Of a stretch of 64,000 nt of DNA, positions 1 through 8,974 are shown piece after piece. Below the pieces are notes generated by a model. That model was not told the DNA's origin, did no database searches, and saw nothing but the letters and a program-made list of their open reading frames with translations. This DNA comes from Paenibacillus sp. MMS18-CY102. GTDB lineage: Bacteria; Bacillota; Bacilli; Paenibacillales; Paenibacillaceae. The stretch is taken from positions 89,409 through 153,408 of the forward strand of contig NZ_WSTC01000015.1 of the NCBI RefSeq assembly GCF_009789195.1, in the 5' to 3' direction. Position 1 is the first letter of the stretch. Each line of letters starts with the position of its first letter. Position numbers and translations under genes: made by a program.

Positions 1-1068
1 CCATAAATAAGAGAGCTTCGGCAAGAAGAGCAGCGTCATGCCTACGCCCGATAACACCAGCGCCGCTAATGACAGCACCGCACCTCCTGAGAATCGAGTG
101 GCGAATCTGCCCGCTTCTTTGCGGTCTTTGAACCAAAGAACGAGCAGCAGCGCCAGGCCACCTGCCCAAAGTGATGCAGCAATTAAGTGTACGCCATCTA
201 ACGCAACCGTGAGTGCTTTAGGGTTGTTAACGGCTGCGTGACCGCTCCAGCTTTCTACAGCTAGCAGCGCAATCACCCATGCGATACGGACATAGCGCCC
301 TCCACGCAAAATAACAAACCCGATCAATGTAAGGACGACCGTAAACAGCCATGTCATCCCTACCCCTGTACGGGTAAACAGCCGCGCCCACTCGTCGAGC
401 GGCTGCCCTTCCATTACCTCGCGCGCATGGAAGAAGACATACAGGATCGATGCGAATAAGAGTGCACGAATGGACGCAAGCGACCATTGTTGAACGATGG
501 GCTTCGCTTCTGTCCGCTCAAATCGCACGAACGCAGACCAAAGCATAATTCCTGCCGCAAGGAGCAACGCTCCATAATAAAATACGCGTACGGCATACAA
601 TACAAATTCAGCAGGCGACAATTGGGCCGCAGTCGCCTCATGCCCGGCATGTCCGGTTTGCGCATGAAGATCGAAGGTCGAGGCATCCTTAGCCTCCGGC
701 GGATTGCCGACAATGAATACATAGGATCCGTTTACCGGATGCCCGTCTTCGGAAATGATGCGGTAGGTAACCGTGTAGACGCCTTCCTTGAGCTTGGGCA
801 ACGCAACCGTTGCCCGTGTATGATCGGCGTTGGTTTGGATAGCCGCATTGGCATCAATGGGGCGCGATTGCGAATCGAGCACTTCAATCGCTCCAACGCT
901 TGTTTCGATCGCTTCGTTAAACGTTAGCTGCACGGAAGACGGGCTTGTTGCAAGCTGCTCCCCTGCATCTGGAACCGTCTCTAGCAATTGGGCATGAGCA
1001 TCCGCATTAGGCGACGTCCACAGCAGCCAAGAAATAAGAAGCAACGTACTGAGCAAAAAACGTTTCAT
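1..1068 (-). CDS. CopC-CopD fusion copper resistance/import protein, 3' end beyond window
   Basis: The frame is open for 356 codons from an ATG at 1068 to the window edge, so the C-terminus is missing. Residues 1-24 form a signal peptide ending in an Ala-His-Ala stretch; the next residues make a CopC-type beta domain (about 25-122) whose mature N-terminus begins with His and which contains the DGHPVNG motif, both typical of copper-binding CopC. After a His-rich linker come several hydrophobic segments of a CopD-type integral membrane domain. The layout matches Bacillus YcnJ, a copper acquisition protein. An AAAGGA ribosome site lies about 15 nt upstream, rather far. The membrane domain could serve import or tolerance; the sequence does not decide. 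Confidence 0.85.
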   Translation of the reverse strand, partial: MKRFLLSTLLLISWLLWTSPNADAHAQLLETVPDAGEQLATSPSSVQLTFNEAIETSVGAIEVLDSQSRPIDANAAIQTNADHTRATVALPKLKEGVYTVTYRIISEDGHPVNGSYVFIVGNPPEAKDASTFDLHAQTGHAGHEATAAQLSPAEFVLYAVRVFYYGALLLAAGIMLWSAFVRFERTEAKPIVQQWSLASIRALLFASILYVFFHAREVMEGQPLDEWARLFTRTGVGMTWLFTVVLTLIGFVILRGGRYVRIAWVIALLAVESWSGHAAVNNPKALTVALDGVHLIAASLWAGGLALLLVLWFKDRKEAGRFATRFSGGAVLSLAALVLSGVGMTLLFLPKLSYLW

Positions 1069-1237
1069 AATAAATCCGGCACATCCTTTCGGGTCAAAAA
1101 AAGCGTGTCCAGCCTTAGTTTACAAAATTATGCCGCAGCATTCCGTTCTATAATTTGAACATTATCAGAACGTTCATGAAACAAGCAAGCTGTTCACACG
1201 CTAATCTGGCACGGCGGCGGACCGAATTCGTTTTCCA

Positions 1238-1666
1238 TTACGCAAGGGACTGCCGGCTGATTTTGGCAGCATAAAAGTCTGGCCAAAACGTAGCAGCAAT
1301 AGGCGGAAATCCTCGGTCATCAGGCCACACATAGACCCAGCCAGAGAGGCCTGGATTGTCCAAATCACGGACCCAAATTCGGTCATAATCATTATTCTCT
1401 TCATAGCCTATGAACTCTTCCAGTTCATCCATTGCCGCTAATCCGTTCCGATCTACTGTAATCCACTGCCCAGTAACAAATGCGGCGGTTTGTTTTGCTG
1501 CGGTATCTCTTACTAACGCGGGATATGGGCCAAAATCAACGAGCCGCCCTGCTATTCGCCCTTCCTCCGCATGAAGTACAAAAGAATCAACGACATGCCG
1601 ATTATGCTGTCCTGGCAGCAGTGAGCCATAGATGAATACTCTGATTATTCTTTTGTTCACATCCAT
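1238..1666 (-). CDS. gamma-glutamylcyclotransferase (AIG2-like) family protein
   Basis: A 142-residue protein of the GGCT/AIG2 fold. The diagnostic N-terminal loop YGSLLPGQHN sits at about residues 13-22, and an acidic run with EENNDYDR near the middle offers the catalytic Glu of the family. Members cyclise gamma-glutamyl amines or peptides, releasing 5-oxoproline. The gene starts 40 nt after pxpA and reads the same way, so the product could be hydrolysed by the PxpABC enzyme encoded just upstream. I chose the ATG at 1666 (GGGAG 9 nt before it) over the TTG at 1672. Substrate is inferred; some family members have other roles. Confidence 0.7.
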   Translation of the reverse strand: MDVNKRIIRVFIYGSLLPGQHNRHVVDSFVLHAEEGRIAGRLVDFGPYPALVRDTAAKQTAAFVTGQWITVDRNGLAAMDELEEFIGYEENNDYDRIWVRDLDNPGLSGWVYVWPDDRGFPPIAATFWPDFYAAKISRQSLA

Positions 1667-1706
1667 GCCCAAACTCTCCCTTCAAGTTGAATGTAAAAGG
1701 CATGCG

Positions 1707-2471
1707 TTAAAATGGCGCTTGTATGCGGATCGATTCGGCTTCAAGCCCTTGCCGAATCGCTGCCGCCCATTGAGCGGCATGCGGACCATCGCCATGCAAG
1801 CAAATCGTGTGCGCCACAATTGCAGCCTCACGGCCATCTGTTGCCTGAACGGTTCCTTGTGTAACCATGCGAATCGCTTGGCGCAAGGCATCATCTGTGG
1901 TTGTGAGTACAGCATTCGGTTTTGAGCGCGGCGTCAAATTGCCATCGGATTGATACGTACGGTCGGCGAAAACCTCGGAAACTGTACGCAAACCAGCCGA
2001 TTTGGCAGCCTCAAGCAATAAACTTCCTGATTGGGCGTAAAGCAGCAGCTGCGGGTCCATATCCCGCACAGCGCGCGCGATGGCATGGGCAATCTCCGCT
2101 TGCTGATTAGCCATATGATATAGTGCGCCATGCGGCTTTATATGCCGGAGCCGTCCACCTTTGGACCGAACGAATGCCTCTAGCGCACCTGTCTGATAGA
2201 GAACAAAATCATAAGCCTCCTGCGGCGTTATCGCCATTTCCCTCCTGCCAAAGCCCATTCGGTCAGGTAGGCCTGGATGGGCGCCGATGGCTACGCCTGC
2301 TTCGATGCAGCTGTTGACCGCATTTCGCATCGTATGCGGATCGCCAGCATGGAATCCGCAAGCAATATTTGCACTTGTTATATAGGGCAGGAGCGCTTCA
2401 TCTTGGCCAAATGTGTACGAGCCAAAGCCTTCTCCGAAATCAGCGTTTAAATCGACGGACTGTTGAGGCAT
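1707..2471 (-). CDS. pxpA: 5-oxoprolinase subunit A (LamB/YcsF family)
   Basis: A 254-residue protein that matches the LamB/YcsF family over its whole length: it opens with DLNADFGEGFG, followed by the SANIACGFHAGDP block and later KPHGALYH. With PxpB and PxpC it forms the prokaryotic ATP-dependent 5-oxoprolinase, which opens 5-oxo-L-proline, a spontaneous damage product of glutamine and glutamate, back to glutamate in the cytosol. AAGGAAGG lies 7 nt before the ATG. It is the third gene of a pxpB-pxpC-pxpA run, 36 nt after pxpC. Confidence 0.92.
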   Translation of the reverse strand: MPQQSVDLNADFGEGFGSYTFGQDEALLPYITSANIACGFHAGDPHTMRNAVNSCIEAGVAIGAHPGLPDRMGFGRREMAITPQEAYDFVLYQTGALEAFVRSKGGRLRHIKPHGALYHMANQQAEIAHAIARAVRDMDPQLLLYAQSGSLLLEAAKSAGLRTVSEVFADRTYQSDGNLTPRSKPNAVLTTTDDALRQAIRMVTQGTVQATDGREAAIVAHTICLHGDGPHAAQWAAAIRQGLEAESIRIQAPF

Positions 2472-2507
2472 GTTTGCACCTTCCTTTATTAGTATTAGCT
2501 CCGCTAT

Positions 2508-3545
2508 CTATGGCTGGCGCAAATGGATTGCTGCCGCTAAGGCACGAAGCTCCGCTTCTCGGATACGAAGAAGGCGCTGTGCCTCTCGCAGGCAAATAGG
2601 CCGAAAGCTTATATAGTCGCCCGGCTTGGCTTGAGCCAGCAACGGGAAATCGACGGAAACGACATGCGCAAGCTTTGGATAACCGCCTGTCGTCTGGCAA
2701 TCGGCGCCTAGCACGATCGGCAGACCGCCGTCTGGCACTTGAACGACGCCCGGCACGATGCCGTGGGAGGGCAGCTCGGATCGCTCTGCCCTTGGAAGAG
2801 GCGAGCCTTCGAGCCGCACGCCCATACGGTCGGAAGCTGCCGATACGCGATAGCGGCCGCTGAAGAAGGCGGTACGGGCAGCTTCTGTAAACTGCCCGTA
2901 CTCGCTGCCCGGCATCACGCGCAGCTCGATGCCGCCAGGTCCTGCACCGCCATAAGCTTGCGGCGGTGCGTACCAGGCCGCCCCAGTTGCTGGGCGGCCT
3001 ATGCTTGAGGCGGCGCGAGGCTTCGCCAGCGCCGCAAGCCATGCAGCCGCCCACGCGGATGGGGCGGCTGCCCCTGCGGCGGAGCCGCAGGGCACGGCAT
3101 CGCCGGCGCGCAGCGGCCGACCGGCGATGCCGCCGATGGCGGCGCGCACGTCCGTGCTGCGGCTGCCAAGCGCCGGCGGCGTGCCGATGCCGCCGGCTGC
3201 CGCGACGTATGCGCGGCAGCCAAGTCGCGCCGCGCCGAACGTTAGCGTCGCGCCGGCCGGCACGTGTACCGGCCGCCACATCGCAAGCTCGCGGCCGTCT
3301 AGCTGTGGCGCCATATCGGCGCCGGTAACGGCGACCAGCAGGTCCGTCGCCGCTGTCATTGTCGGTCCCATAAGCGTCAGCTCAAGGCCTGCTGCTGACT
3401 CATCGTTACCGACGAGCATATTCGCTACGCGCATTGCATATGGGTCCATTGCGCCGCCGCTGGACAAGCCGGCTGCCCGGTGCCCGTCGCGCCCTAAGTC
3501 CTGTATCGTCGTATATAGCCCAGGCTTAGCGATGTATAAGCTCAT
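2508..3545 (-). CDS. pxpC: 5-oxoprolinase subunit C (biotin-dependent carboxyltransferase/KipA family)
   Basis: 345 residues. The N-terminus has the family block KPGLYTTIQDLGRDGHR followed by GGAMDPYAMRVANMLVGN; the C-terminal half has GADCQTTGGYPK. This is the allophanate-hydrolase subunit 2/KipA fold and works as the second half of the PxpB-PxpC catalytic pair. Its ATG overlaps the stop of pxpB as ATGA (3542-3545), so the two are translationally coupled. The middle of the gene (about 2960-3310) is far richer in GC than its surroundings and encodes Ala/Gly-rich stretches, including one long Ala/Pro-rich insertion not typical of the family. Confidence 0.9.
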   Translation of the reverse strand: MSLYIAKPGLYTTIQDLGRDGHRAAGLSSGGAMDPYAMRVANMLVGNDESAAGLELTLMGPTMTAATDLLVAVTGADMAPQLDGRELAMWRPVHVPAGATLTFGAARLGCRAYVAAAGGIGTPPALGSRSTDVRAAIGGIAGRPLRAGDAVPCGSAAGAAAPSAWAAAWLAALAKPRAASSIGRPATGAAWYAPPQAYGGAGPGGIELRVMPGSEYGQFTEAARTAFFSGRYRVSAASDRMGVRLEGSPLPRAERSELPSHGIVPGVVQVPDGGLPIVLGADCQTTGGYPKLAHVVSVDFPLLAQAKPGDYISFRPICLREAQRLLRIREAELRALAAAIHLRQP

Positions 3546-4261
3546 TCTCCTCCCCCTTCCCGCTCCAGCTCGCGGAAGCGTGCCTCATCAATCGGCACGA
3601 ACTGCACCTGATCGCCAGCGCGCAGCAGCGCTGGCTGCTCCCGCCTCGCATCGAACAGCCGTAGCGGCGTTCGGCCGATCAACTGCCACCCGCCTGGCAC
3701 AGCCAGCGGGTAAATGCCCGTTTGCCCGCCGCCAATGCCGACCGAGCCCGCGGGGACCCGCGGCCTTGGGCTGCTTAGGCGCGGCTGAGCAAGAATCTCC
3801 GGCAATCCCGCCATATACGGGAAGCCGGGCACAAAACCGACGAGCGCTACCGTATACACGGCTTCCGCATGCGCTCGAATAAACTGCTCCGCGCGCAATC
3901 CGCTGCGCGCGGCCGCCTCCTCCAGATCCGGTCCCATGCTGCCGCCATAGCAGACCGGAATTTCCATGTGGCGAACATCTGGCCGCTGCACGGCAGCCAC
4001 ATTCGCCAGCATTTTGCCTATCATGCTCGCTATCAGCGCGTATGGTTCGCAGCCATCTGGCCTCCCTAAAGCAATTAAGATCGGATCGTATACGACCGTA
4101 ACTGTGGCATAAGCAGGAATGACGTCGATAATGCCGTGTAGCTTATTGTCTCGTAGCATATCTGCTGCAGCAGCCATCAGTCTCCAGTCTCCAGCTTCCC
4201 CCGCTTCCTCCCACTCCGCGATAAGCGCTCGATCACCCAGCGGCGAGATGTTCCATCCCAT
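3542..4261 (-). CDS. pxpB: 5-oxoprolinase subunit B (KipI family)
   Basis: 239 residues, a normal KipI/allophanate hydrolase subunit 1 length. It starts in the family manner (NISPLGDRALIAEW) and carries the signature VGFVPGFPYMAGLP near residue 135, then SVGIGGGQTGIYP and GGWQLIGRTPL. The frame is open up to 4384, but the ATG at 4261 has AGGGG 6 nt upstream and gives the N-terminus expected for the family. First gene of the pxpBCA(-GGCT) run. In Bacillus subtilis the KipI orthologue also inhibits the sporulation kinase KinA; whether that holds here cannot be told. Confidence 0.9.
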   Translation of the reverse strand: MGWNISPLGDRALIAEWEEAGEAGDWRLMAAAADMLRDNKLHGIIDVIPAYATVTVVYDPILIALGRPDGCEPYALIASMIGKMLANVAAVQRPDVRHMEIPVCYGGSMGPDLEEAAARSGLRAEQFIRAHAEAVYTVALVGFVPGFPYMAGLPEILAQPRLSSPRPRVPAGSVGIGGGQTGIYPLAVPGGWQLIGRTPLRLFDARREQPALLRAGDQVQFVPIDEARFRELEREGGGE

Positions 4262-4444
4262 TTCATGCCCCTCATTTCTCCGTCTTTCCCTAAGATTCAA
4301 CATCCTGATTTCCTCTGATATAATTAAGTTTGGCGTAAACCAAACACATTGTCTAGAAGCGTTTCCCACTATTCGGTTTCTCAAGAAGCTTCTTCTCGAA
4401 TCTTTTTGCTTGAACCTCTCGTTGAATGAAGCAGGAGGGATTAC

Positions 4445-5308
4445 ATGCTAACCGCCAATCGACTTGGCAAACGATATAAATCCGGCTGGGCGCTTCACCC
4501 GATTTCCGTCTCGTTCGGTCCCGGCATGCACGGGCTGTTAGGGCCCAATGGCGCCGGCAAATCTACATTGCTCCGCATGCTTGCAGGCTTGCTCGCACCG
4601 ACGACAGGCGACGCCGAGCTTCACGGCTTGTCCGTAAGGCATGGCTACCGCTCGCGCCAGCATATCGGCTTCGTCCCACAAGCGTTCCGCATGCACGCCC
4701 AGCTGTCCGGCATCGAGACCGTTAAGCACTCGGTTATGATGCGCGGCGTGTCCGCACGCGTTGCCGCCTCGGCCTCAGAAGCCGCCTTAGCGGCGGTCGG
4801 GCTCACCGAGACAATGGACTGGGCGGTACGCAACTACTCGTCCGGCATGGTCAAACGGCTCGGAATCGCGCAAGCAATCGCCTGCGGCCCTGATGTGCTA
4901 ATTGTCGATGAGCCAACCGCAGGGCTCGATCCCGAGGAGCGAGTGAAGCTGCGCAGCGTATTGGCTGAGCTGTCCCAGACGAAAGCCGTTATTCTCTCGA
5001 CGCATGTCCTGAGCGATGTGGGCATTTGCCGCGATATCCATGTGCTCTGCGAGGGCAGACTGTTATATAGCGGAGGCAAAGAGGAGCTTGCCTCTCACGC
5101 CAAAGGGCAGGTATGGCGCTGGGAAACATCGGAATCGGAATGGCGGCGGCAGCCTGCTGCGGGCATTATTGCAGCCAAACGCACCTTCGAAGGGCTAGAA
5201 TGCCGCGCGTTATCGATGTCGATGCCCCATCCCTATGCGATAGAAACAGAACCATCCATGGAAGAAGGCTACTTGGCATTGATCAGTTCAAGTAAATTAC
5301 AACAATGA
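4445..5308 (+). CDS. ABC transporter ATP-binding protein
   Basis: 287 residues. Walker A GPNGAGKST is at residues 33-41, the signature SSGMVKRLG near 140, Walker B LIVDEPTAGLD near 155-165, and the switch His in STHVLSD, so all ATPase motifs are intact. GCAGGAGGG precedes the ATG. The stop overlaps the permease start (ATGATT at 5305), so this ATPase is most likely the partner of that permease in an ABC-2-type exporter. It is the first gene of a five-gene cluster that also contains an ECF sigma factor. The last 80 residues show no recognised domain. Confidence 0.9.
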   Translation: MLTANRLGKRYKSGWALHPISVSFGPGMHGLLGPNGAGKSTLLRMLAGLLAPTTGDAELHGLSVRHGYRSRQHIGFVPQAFRMHAQLSGIETVKHSVMMRGVSARVAASASEAALAAVGLTETMDWAVRNYSSGMVKRLGIAQAIACGPDVLIVDEPTAGLDPEERVKLRSVLAELSQTKAVILSTHVLSDVGICRDIHVLCEGRLLYSGGKEELASHAKGQVWRWETSESEWRRQPAAGIIAAKRTFEGLECRALSMSMPHPYAIETEPSMEEGYLALISSSKLQQ

Positions 5309-7575
5309 TTATGAACAGAGAAAATCATCACTCTTATACGCTAGCTAGCCTCTTACTCCTTTATATTCGGTCGGCTATGCTGCACGTCGCGCTGGAATGC
5401 AAGCTGCTTTTTCGCCTGCGCTGGCCGATGATTCTTCCGCTTGGAGCAGGCATTTGGGTGTTTATGTCACTCACACTTCCTGCTGGCGCGGACATCCCGC
5501 CTAATTTCTATGGCGATGCCTCCCAGCAGCATGCTGTCGTACAGTCGTTGACTGCCGTATTGCCTGCCTTGCTAGGAGTGCTGCTTATGCGCCGTGACCT
5601 GCTAAGCGGCAACTTTGACTGGTCGTTCGGTTCGCCGTTGCCTAACGCCTTGCTCGTCGCCGCCAAATTTACTGCCGGTCTCCTGTATATGGGCCTATTT
5701 ATCGGCTTTATCTCAGCAGGGGATGCGATTGCTGCCGCCCGATTCGGGCTCTCGGGAAACGCCATCGCCTATGAGCTGGGATGGATACTGTTGCATTACG
5801 GAATGACCTACGGCATCACGCTTGCGCTCGGCATGGCAATCGGTGCACTAATGCCATCCCGCTTCGCCCTGCCTGTCGCCTTTCTCGGGTGGGTATTCGG
5901 CGCATTCTTCCTGCAAATCTATGCCTTGCCCGAAACCGACTGGTATATGCTCAAAGCATTCATGCTATCGCATCTCCTTAACGATAGCACCTCATTCGGT
6001 AATGACGGTTGGACGCCGTCCCTATATTGGAGTGAATATGCCAAGCTCGCGCTATTTGTAGCGGCATTCGGCTTGTTCCTCCTTACGCTGGCTACAGCGG
6101 CTGTTCGCCGCGTACGCCCAAGCATGCACAACCGAAGGCATCCGGCCACAGCTGCGGCCGTTGCATTGCTGCTCTCGATCGCCGCCGCGCTGCCTTACGC
6201 CCATTTATGGATGGAACGGCTAGATCGCGTCGCTCTAATAAGGAGCACTGCTCCATCGTACGAGGCAATTTCGCCGCATGAGCCGTATCAATTTCAGCTA
6301 TCTTCCGTCTCGATTGTTGCGGAACGGATGCCTTCTGATCGTTTGCGGAGCGATGTGACAGTTACTGTCCCGCTGCACAACGGCGCACCGTTGCCAGCTT
6401 CGCCCGAGGTGGAGAAGGTCGCTTGGCTTCAACCGAATCGCTTAGCATTCCTGCTCCACCCCGCTATGGCAATCCAGTCGATTCAATGGGACGGACATCC
6501 CGTAGATTGGAACCGTAGCGGCGAGCGCGTATTCGTGACCATCCCGCCAATTGCTGGCAATGCATCCGTTGGCACGATTGAATTTCGATATGAAGGAAAG
6601 CTTTTGGACTGGGCAAGAACGAATAACTCAGAAGGCTATTGGAGTTTCATCCACGGCGGCTCGCTTTACTTGCCTGGAACTGTGGGCTGGTATCCGCTCC
6701 CAGGAGGAGACAGCTTGTTCTATAAAGGCAGTACGGCACGCGGAGGCCCTGGCAATTACGTGAATCGGACGGATGTTACCTCGCATCTCTCAGCAGACTT
6801 CGACGTCACAATGAAAGGATTCGATGAACAGCTGTTTGCCACACTGCCAGCATGGGAGGCACATGCATCGGATGCTCCCGGCACAAAATCCGCTTTCGCC
6901 AACGTGCAACGGTTCAAAGGCTCCCGCGCCCAGTCCATTGACATCATCGGCGGGCATTTCAAGGAGCTTCGGCACAACAGCGATGCTACCACGATTGTTA
7001 CGACAGATGGCGATTTCAAGCGCAGCAGCTTGCTGCTATTCGAGCTGGAGCAAATTGAGCATTATTACGCCGGCTGGCTGCCGGGCCTGCACCCTGTCCA
7101 GCAAATCTGGACAGCGCCTATTTTCACAGTAATGCCTGTCGGCGGAGGATATGGCGAAATGCTCAAAAACGATACGCTTCTGCTCTCCGGCTCAGTAAAC
7201 GGCATGTATGACTCTGATTTGCGGCTCGCAGCAAACATGCTCTTATTTCATGATCTCGATACGAACGCGGCAGACTGGACGCTTCTGGATCCAGCAACAT
7301 CGCAGCCGCTGTCGATGATCTATGACATTCGAAACGCAGTTCGGTATATGCACGACGCTGAACAGCCCGATGCACGGCCAATTAGCCTATTATCTGATTC
7401 CGAGCAATGGCTTGCTATTAAAGCACAGATCGACCAAGCACTTGAAGCTGGCCGCACGAACCAGGTGAAGCAAGTGCTAAGCAAACTATGGACGCGGGGG
7501 CTAACGCTTCCGGGCAACCTGACAATTACGATGGAGGACTGGAATATGGCTTGGAACGAGGAGATGAACCGATGA
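5305..7575 (+). CDS. ABC-2-type transporter permease with large extracytoplasmic domain
   Basis: 756 residues, about twice the size of a plain ABC-2 permease. Six or seven hydrophobic segments lie in residues 30-300 (the last near 280-300); the remaining 450 residues are hydrophilic and should form an outer-face domain. The arrangement (membrane part, then a long soluble tail) recalls ABC permeases carrying a degenerate M1-peptidase-like domain, but I see no HExxH zinc motif, so peptidase activity is not supported. The start overlaps the stop of the ATPase gene; a second ATG lies two codons in. The 3' end overlaps the sigma-factor start by four bases. Cargo unknown. Confidence 0.75.
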   Translation: MIMNRENHHSYTLASLLLLYIRSAMLHVALECKLLFRLRWPMILPLGAGIWVFMSLTLPAGADIPPNFYGDASQQHAVVQSLTAVLPALLGVLLMRRDLLSGNFDWSFGSPLPNALLVAAKFTAGLLYMGLFIGFISAGDAIAAARFGLSGNAIAYELGWILLHYGMTYGITLALGMAIGALMPSRFALPVAFLGWVFGAFFLQIYALPETDWYMLKAFMLSHLLNDSTSFGNDGWTPSLYWSEYAKLALFVAAFGLFLLTLATAAVRRVRPSMHNRRHPATAAAVALLLSIAAALPYAHLWMERLDRVALIRSTAPSYEAISPHEPYQFQLSSVSIVAERMPSDRLRSDVTVTVPLHNGAPLPASPEVEKVAWLQPNRLAFLLHPAMAIQSIQWDGHPVDWNRSGERVFVTIPPIAGNASVGTIEFRYEGKLLDWARTNNSEGYWSFIHGGSLYLPGTVGWYPLPGGDSLFYKGSTARGGPGNYVNRTDVTSHLSADFDVTMKGFDEQLFATLPAWEAHASDAPGTKSAFANVQRFKGSRAQSIDIIGGHFKELRHNSDATTIVTTDGDFKRSSLLLFELEQIEHYYAGWLPGLHPVQQIWTAPIFTVMPVGGGYGEMLKNDTLLLSGSVNGMYDSDLRLAANMLLFHDLDTNAADWTLLDPATSQPLSMIYDIRNAVRYMHDAEQPDARPISLLSDSEQWLAIKAQIDQALEAGRTNQVKQVLSKLWTRGLTLPGNLTITMEDWNMAWNEEMNR

Positions 7576-8162
7576 CCGACGACGAATTAGTACAAGGGAT
7601 GGCGCGTGGCGAACAAGCCTGCTTCGAAGCCTTCGTTCAGCGCCATCATGCACCGTTATCCGGTTACTTGCAGCGCCAGCTGCGGGATGTCCAGAAGGCG
7701 GAAGACTTCGTACAAGAAACGTTTCTTCGTTTCATCAAGCAACTCAAGGAACGCTCCGTACCCGATAACGCGCAAGCGTGGCTTTACCGAGTCGCCCTTA
7801 ATTTGTGCCGTGACTATTGGAAAAGCGCGCAGTACCATACGGATAATCGCCTAATGGCCGAAATGCCAGAACAGCGGGATACGCAAACTTCCGTAGTCGA
7901 GTTAGCCGAACGGCAAGAGACAAGGCAAGAAATCATCCGTTCGCTTGATGAGCTGCCTGATGTACAGAAGCAGGTTGTCATGCTTCGTTTCTTCCAAGAC
8001 TTGAAGCTGCAAGACATCGCAGAGACGCTTCAGCTTCCGCTTGGTTCTGTCAAAACCCATTTGTATAAAGGGCTTCGCAAGCTGAAAGACAGGCTAAAGC
8101 CAGACAAAGAAAATACCCAACCATCGAGAGGGGGAAAACAGCATGAGCATGCCAAACGATGA
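7572..8162 (+). CDS. ECF-type RNA polymerase sigma factor
   Basis: 196 residues in two blocks: region 2 (about 15-80, with AEDFVQETFLRFIKQL and the downstream DNxxAWLYRVALNLCRDYWR-like segment) and region 4 (about 120-175, with LPDVQKQVVMLRFFQDL and the helix-turn-helix LPLGSVKTHLYKGLRKL). A longer open frame reaches back to 7488, but the ATG at 7572, behind CGAGGAG and overlapping the permease stop (ATGA), gives the normal sigma N-terminus. Its setting with ABC genes and a following membrane protein resembles the sigY-yxlCDEFG operon of Bacillus subtilis, so autoregulation together with an exporter is plausible but not shown. Confidence 0.88.
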   Translation: MTDDELVQGMARGEQACFEAFVQRHHAPLSGYLQRQLRDVQKAEDFVQETFLRFIKQLKERSVPDNAQAWLYRVALNLCRDYWKSAQYHTDNRLMAEMPEQRDTQTSVVELAERQETRQEIIRSLDELPDVQKQVVMLRFFQDLKLQDIAETLQLPLGSVKTHLYKGLRKLKDRLKPDKENTQPSRGGKQHEHAKR

Positions 8163-8952
8163 TGAATTAAAACAGCTTGAGTCCGAAATGGATGGCACCT
8201 TGGCGCCTTATACGGTGAAGCCAGTGACGTCCAGTGATACTGCTCGCTTGCTGCTTTCACTTCAACCCGCATTCAATGAAGTGATGCACGCTTCGCAGCC
8301 TGTAAAAGAGCAGCCAATCGCCACTTCCCGCAAGCAGGCCGTATCGCTCGGCCGGTTAATGAGAAGCCAAATTATCGCTTACTCCCGTGCGTATTGGGCA
8401 GCGAGTGCCGCATTGTTCGTGATGCTTCTATTTATGGTGGACCGCCTTGGGCTAGCAGCAGCCGACCGTGCAGTAGGCTGGTTTACAATTCTAATGCCAG
8501 CAGCACTACTAGGCGGCATGCTGTATAGCTTCCGAACCTGGAACCGCGAAATGCGAATGATCGAGAGCATCTCGCCATACCCGCCAGCGCTGCTGCTGCT
8601 AACCCGCTCGCTCATTGTTACCGCGCTTAATGTCATTCTCGGCCTAGCAGCAACCGTCTATATGGAGTGGACAGACCACCGGTTTAATGCGCTAGCTTTT
8701 CTAACGGGCTGGATGTCCCTTTATCTGTTGATTAGCGGTGTAGTCGCCAATGTTATGCTTCGCAAAGGATTAAAGCCAGCACTCGCTTGGGGGCTAGTAC
8801 TCTGGTTTATTTGGAACTATGGCCTTGGATTCGCCGACTTCGAGTTGTATCGCATATGGGAAGATAAAATCCAGCTTGCTGCAATGGCCGCTGGCCTTAT
8901 GCTGCTCGTTATGGCTTATCGCCGCAGCCTCGGCATCCGCGAAATTAAATGA
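8143..8952 (+). CDS. membrane protein, probable anti-sigma partner of the ECF sigma factor
   Basis: 269 residues. The first 70-80 residues are soluble and acidic (DDELKQLESEMDG, then a TSSDTARLLLSL helix), followed by about six hydrophobic segments. No zinc-binding HxxxCxxC anti-sigma motif is present. The start at 8143 has GAGAGGGGG upstream and lies inside the 3' end of the sigma gene (20-nt overlap), which implies coupled synthesis. Position, soluble N-terminus and membrane anchor fit an anti-sigma factor of the YxlC/YxlD sort. It could instead be a second, unrelated permease subunit for the ATPase that follows. Confidence 0.55.
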   Translation: MSMPNDDELKQLESEMDGTLAPYTVKPVTSSDTARLLLSLQPAFNEVMHASQPVKEQPIATSRKQAVSLGRLMRSQIIAYSRAYWAASAALFVMLLFMVDRLGLAAADRAVGWFTILMPAALLGGMLYSFRTWNREMRMIESISPYPPALLLLTRSLIVTALNVILGLAATVYMEWTDHRFNALAFLTGWMSLYLLISGVVANVMLRKGLKPALAWGLVLWFIWNYGLGFADFELYRIWEDKIQLAAMAAGLMLLVMAYRRSLGIREIK

Positions 8953-8974
8953 TTTCCGAAGGAGGTGCAGCCCT

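Noticed and set aside
2440..3279. 279-codon minus-strand frame within pxpC
   Set aside because: Another GC-rich by-product, very Arg-rich, out of frame with pxpC and without a ribosome site.
3001..3882. 293-codon open frame on the plus strand opposite pxpC/pxpB
   Set aside because: It lies in the GC-rich pocket, where stop codons are rare; no ribosome site, protein is a jumble of Ala, Arg, Pro and Ser, and both genes on the other strand are clear family members.
6400..7575. Active M1-type peptidase domain in the ABC permease
   Set aside because: Layout is suggestive, but no HExxH motif or distal Glu can be found.
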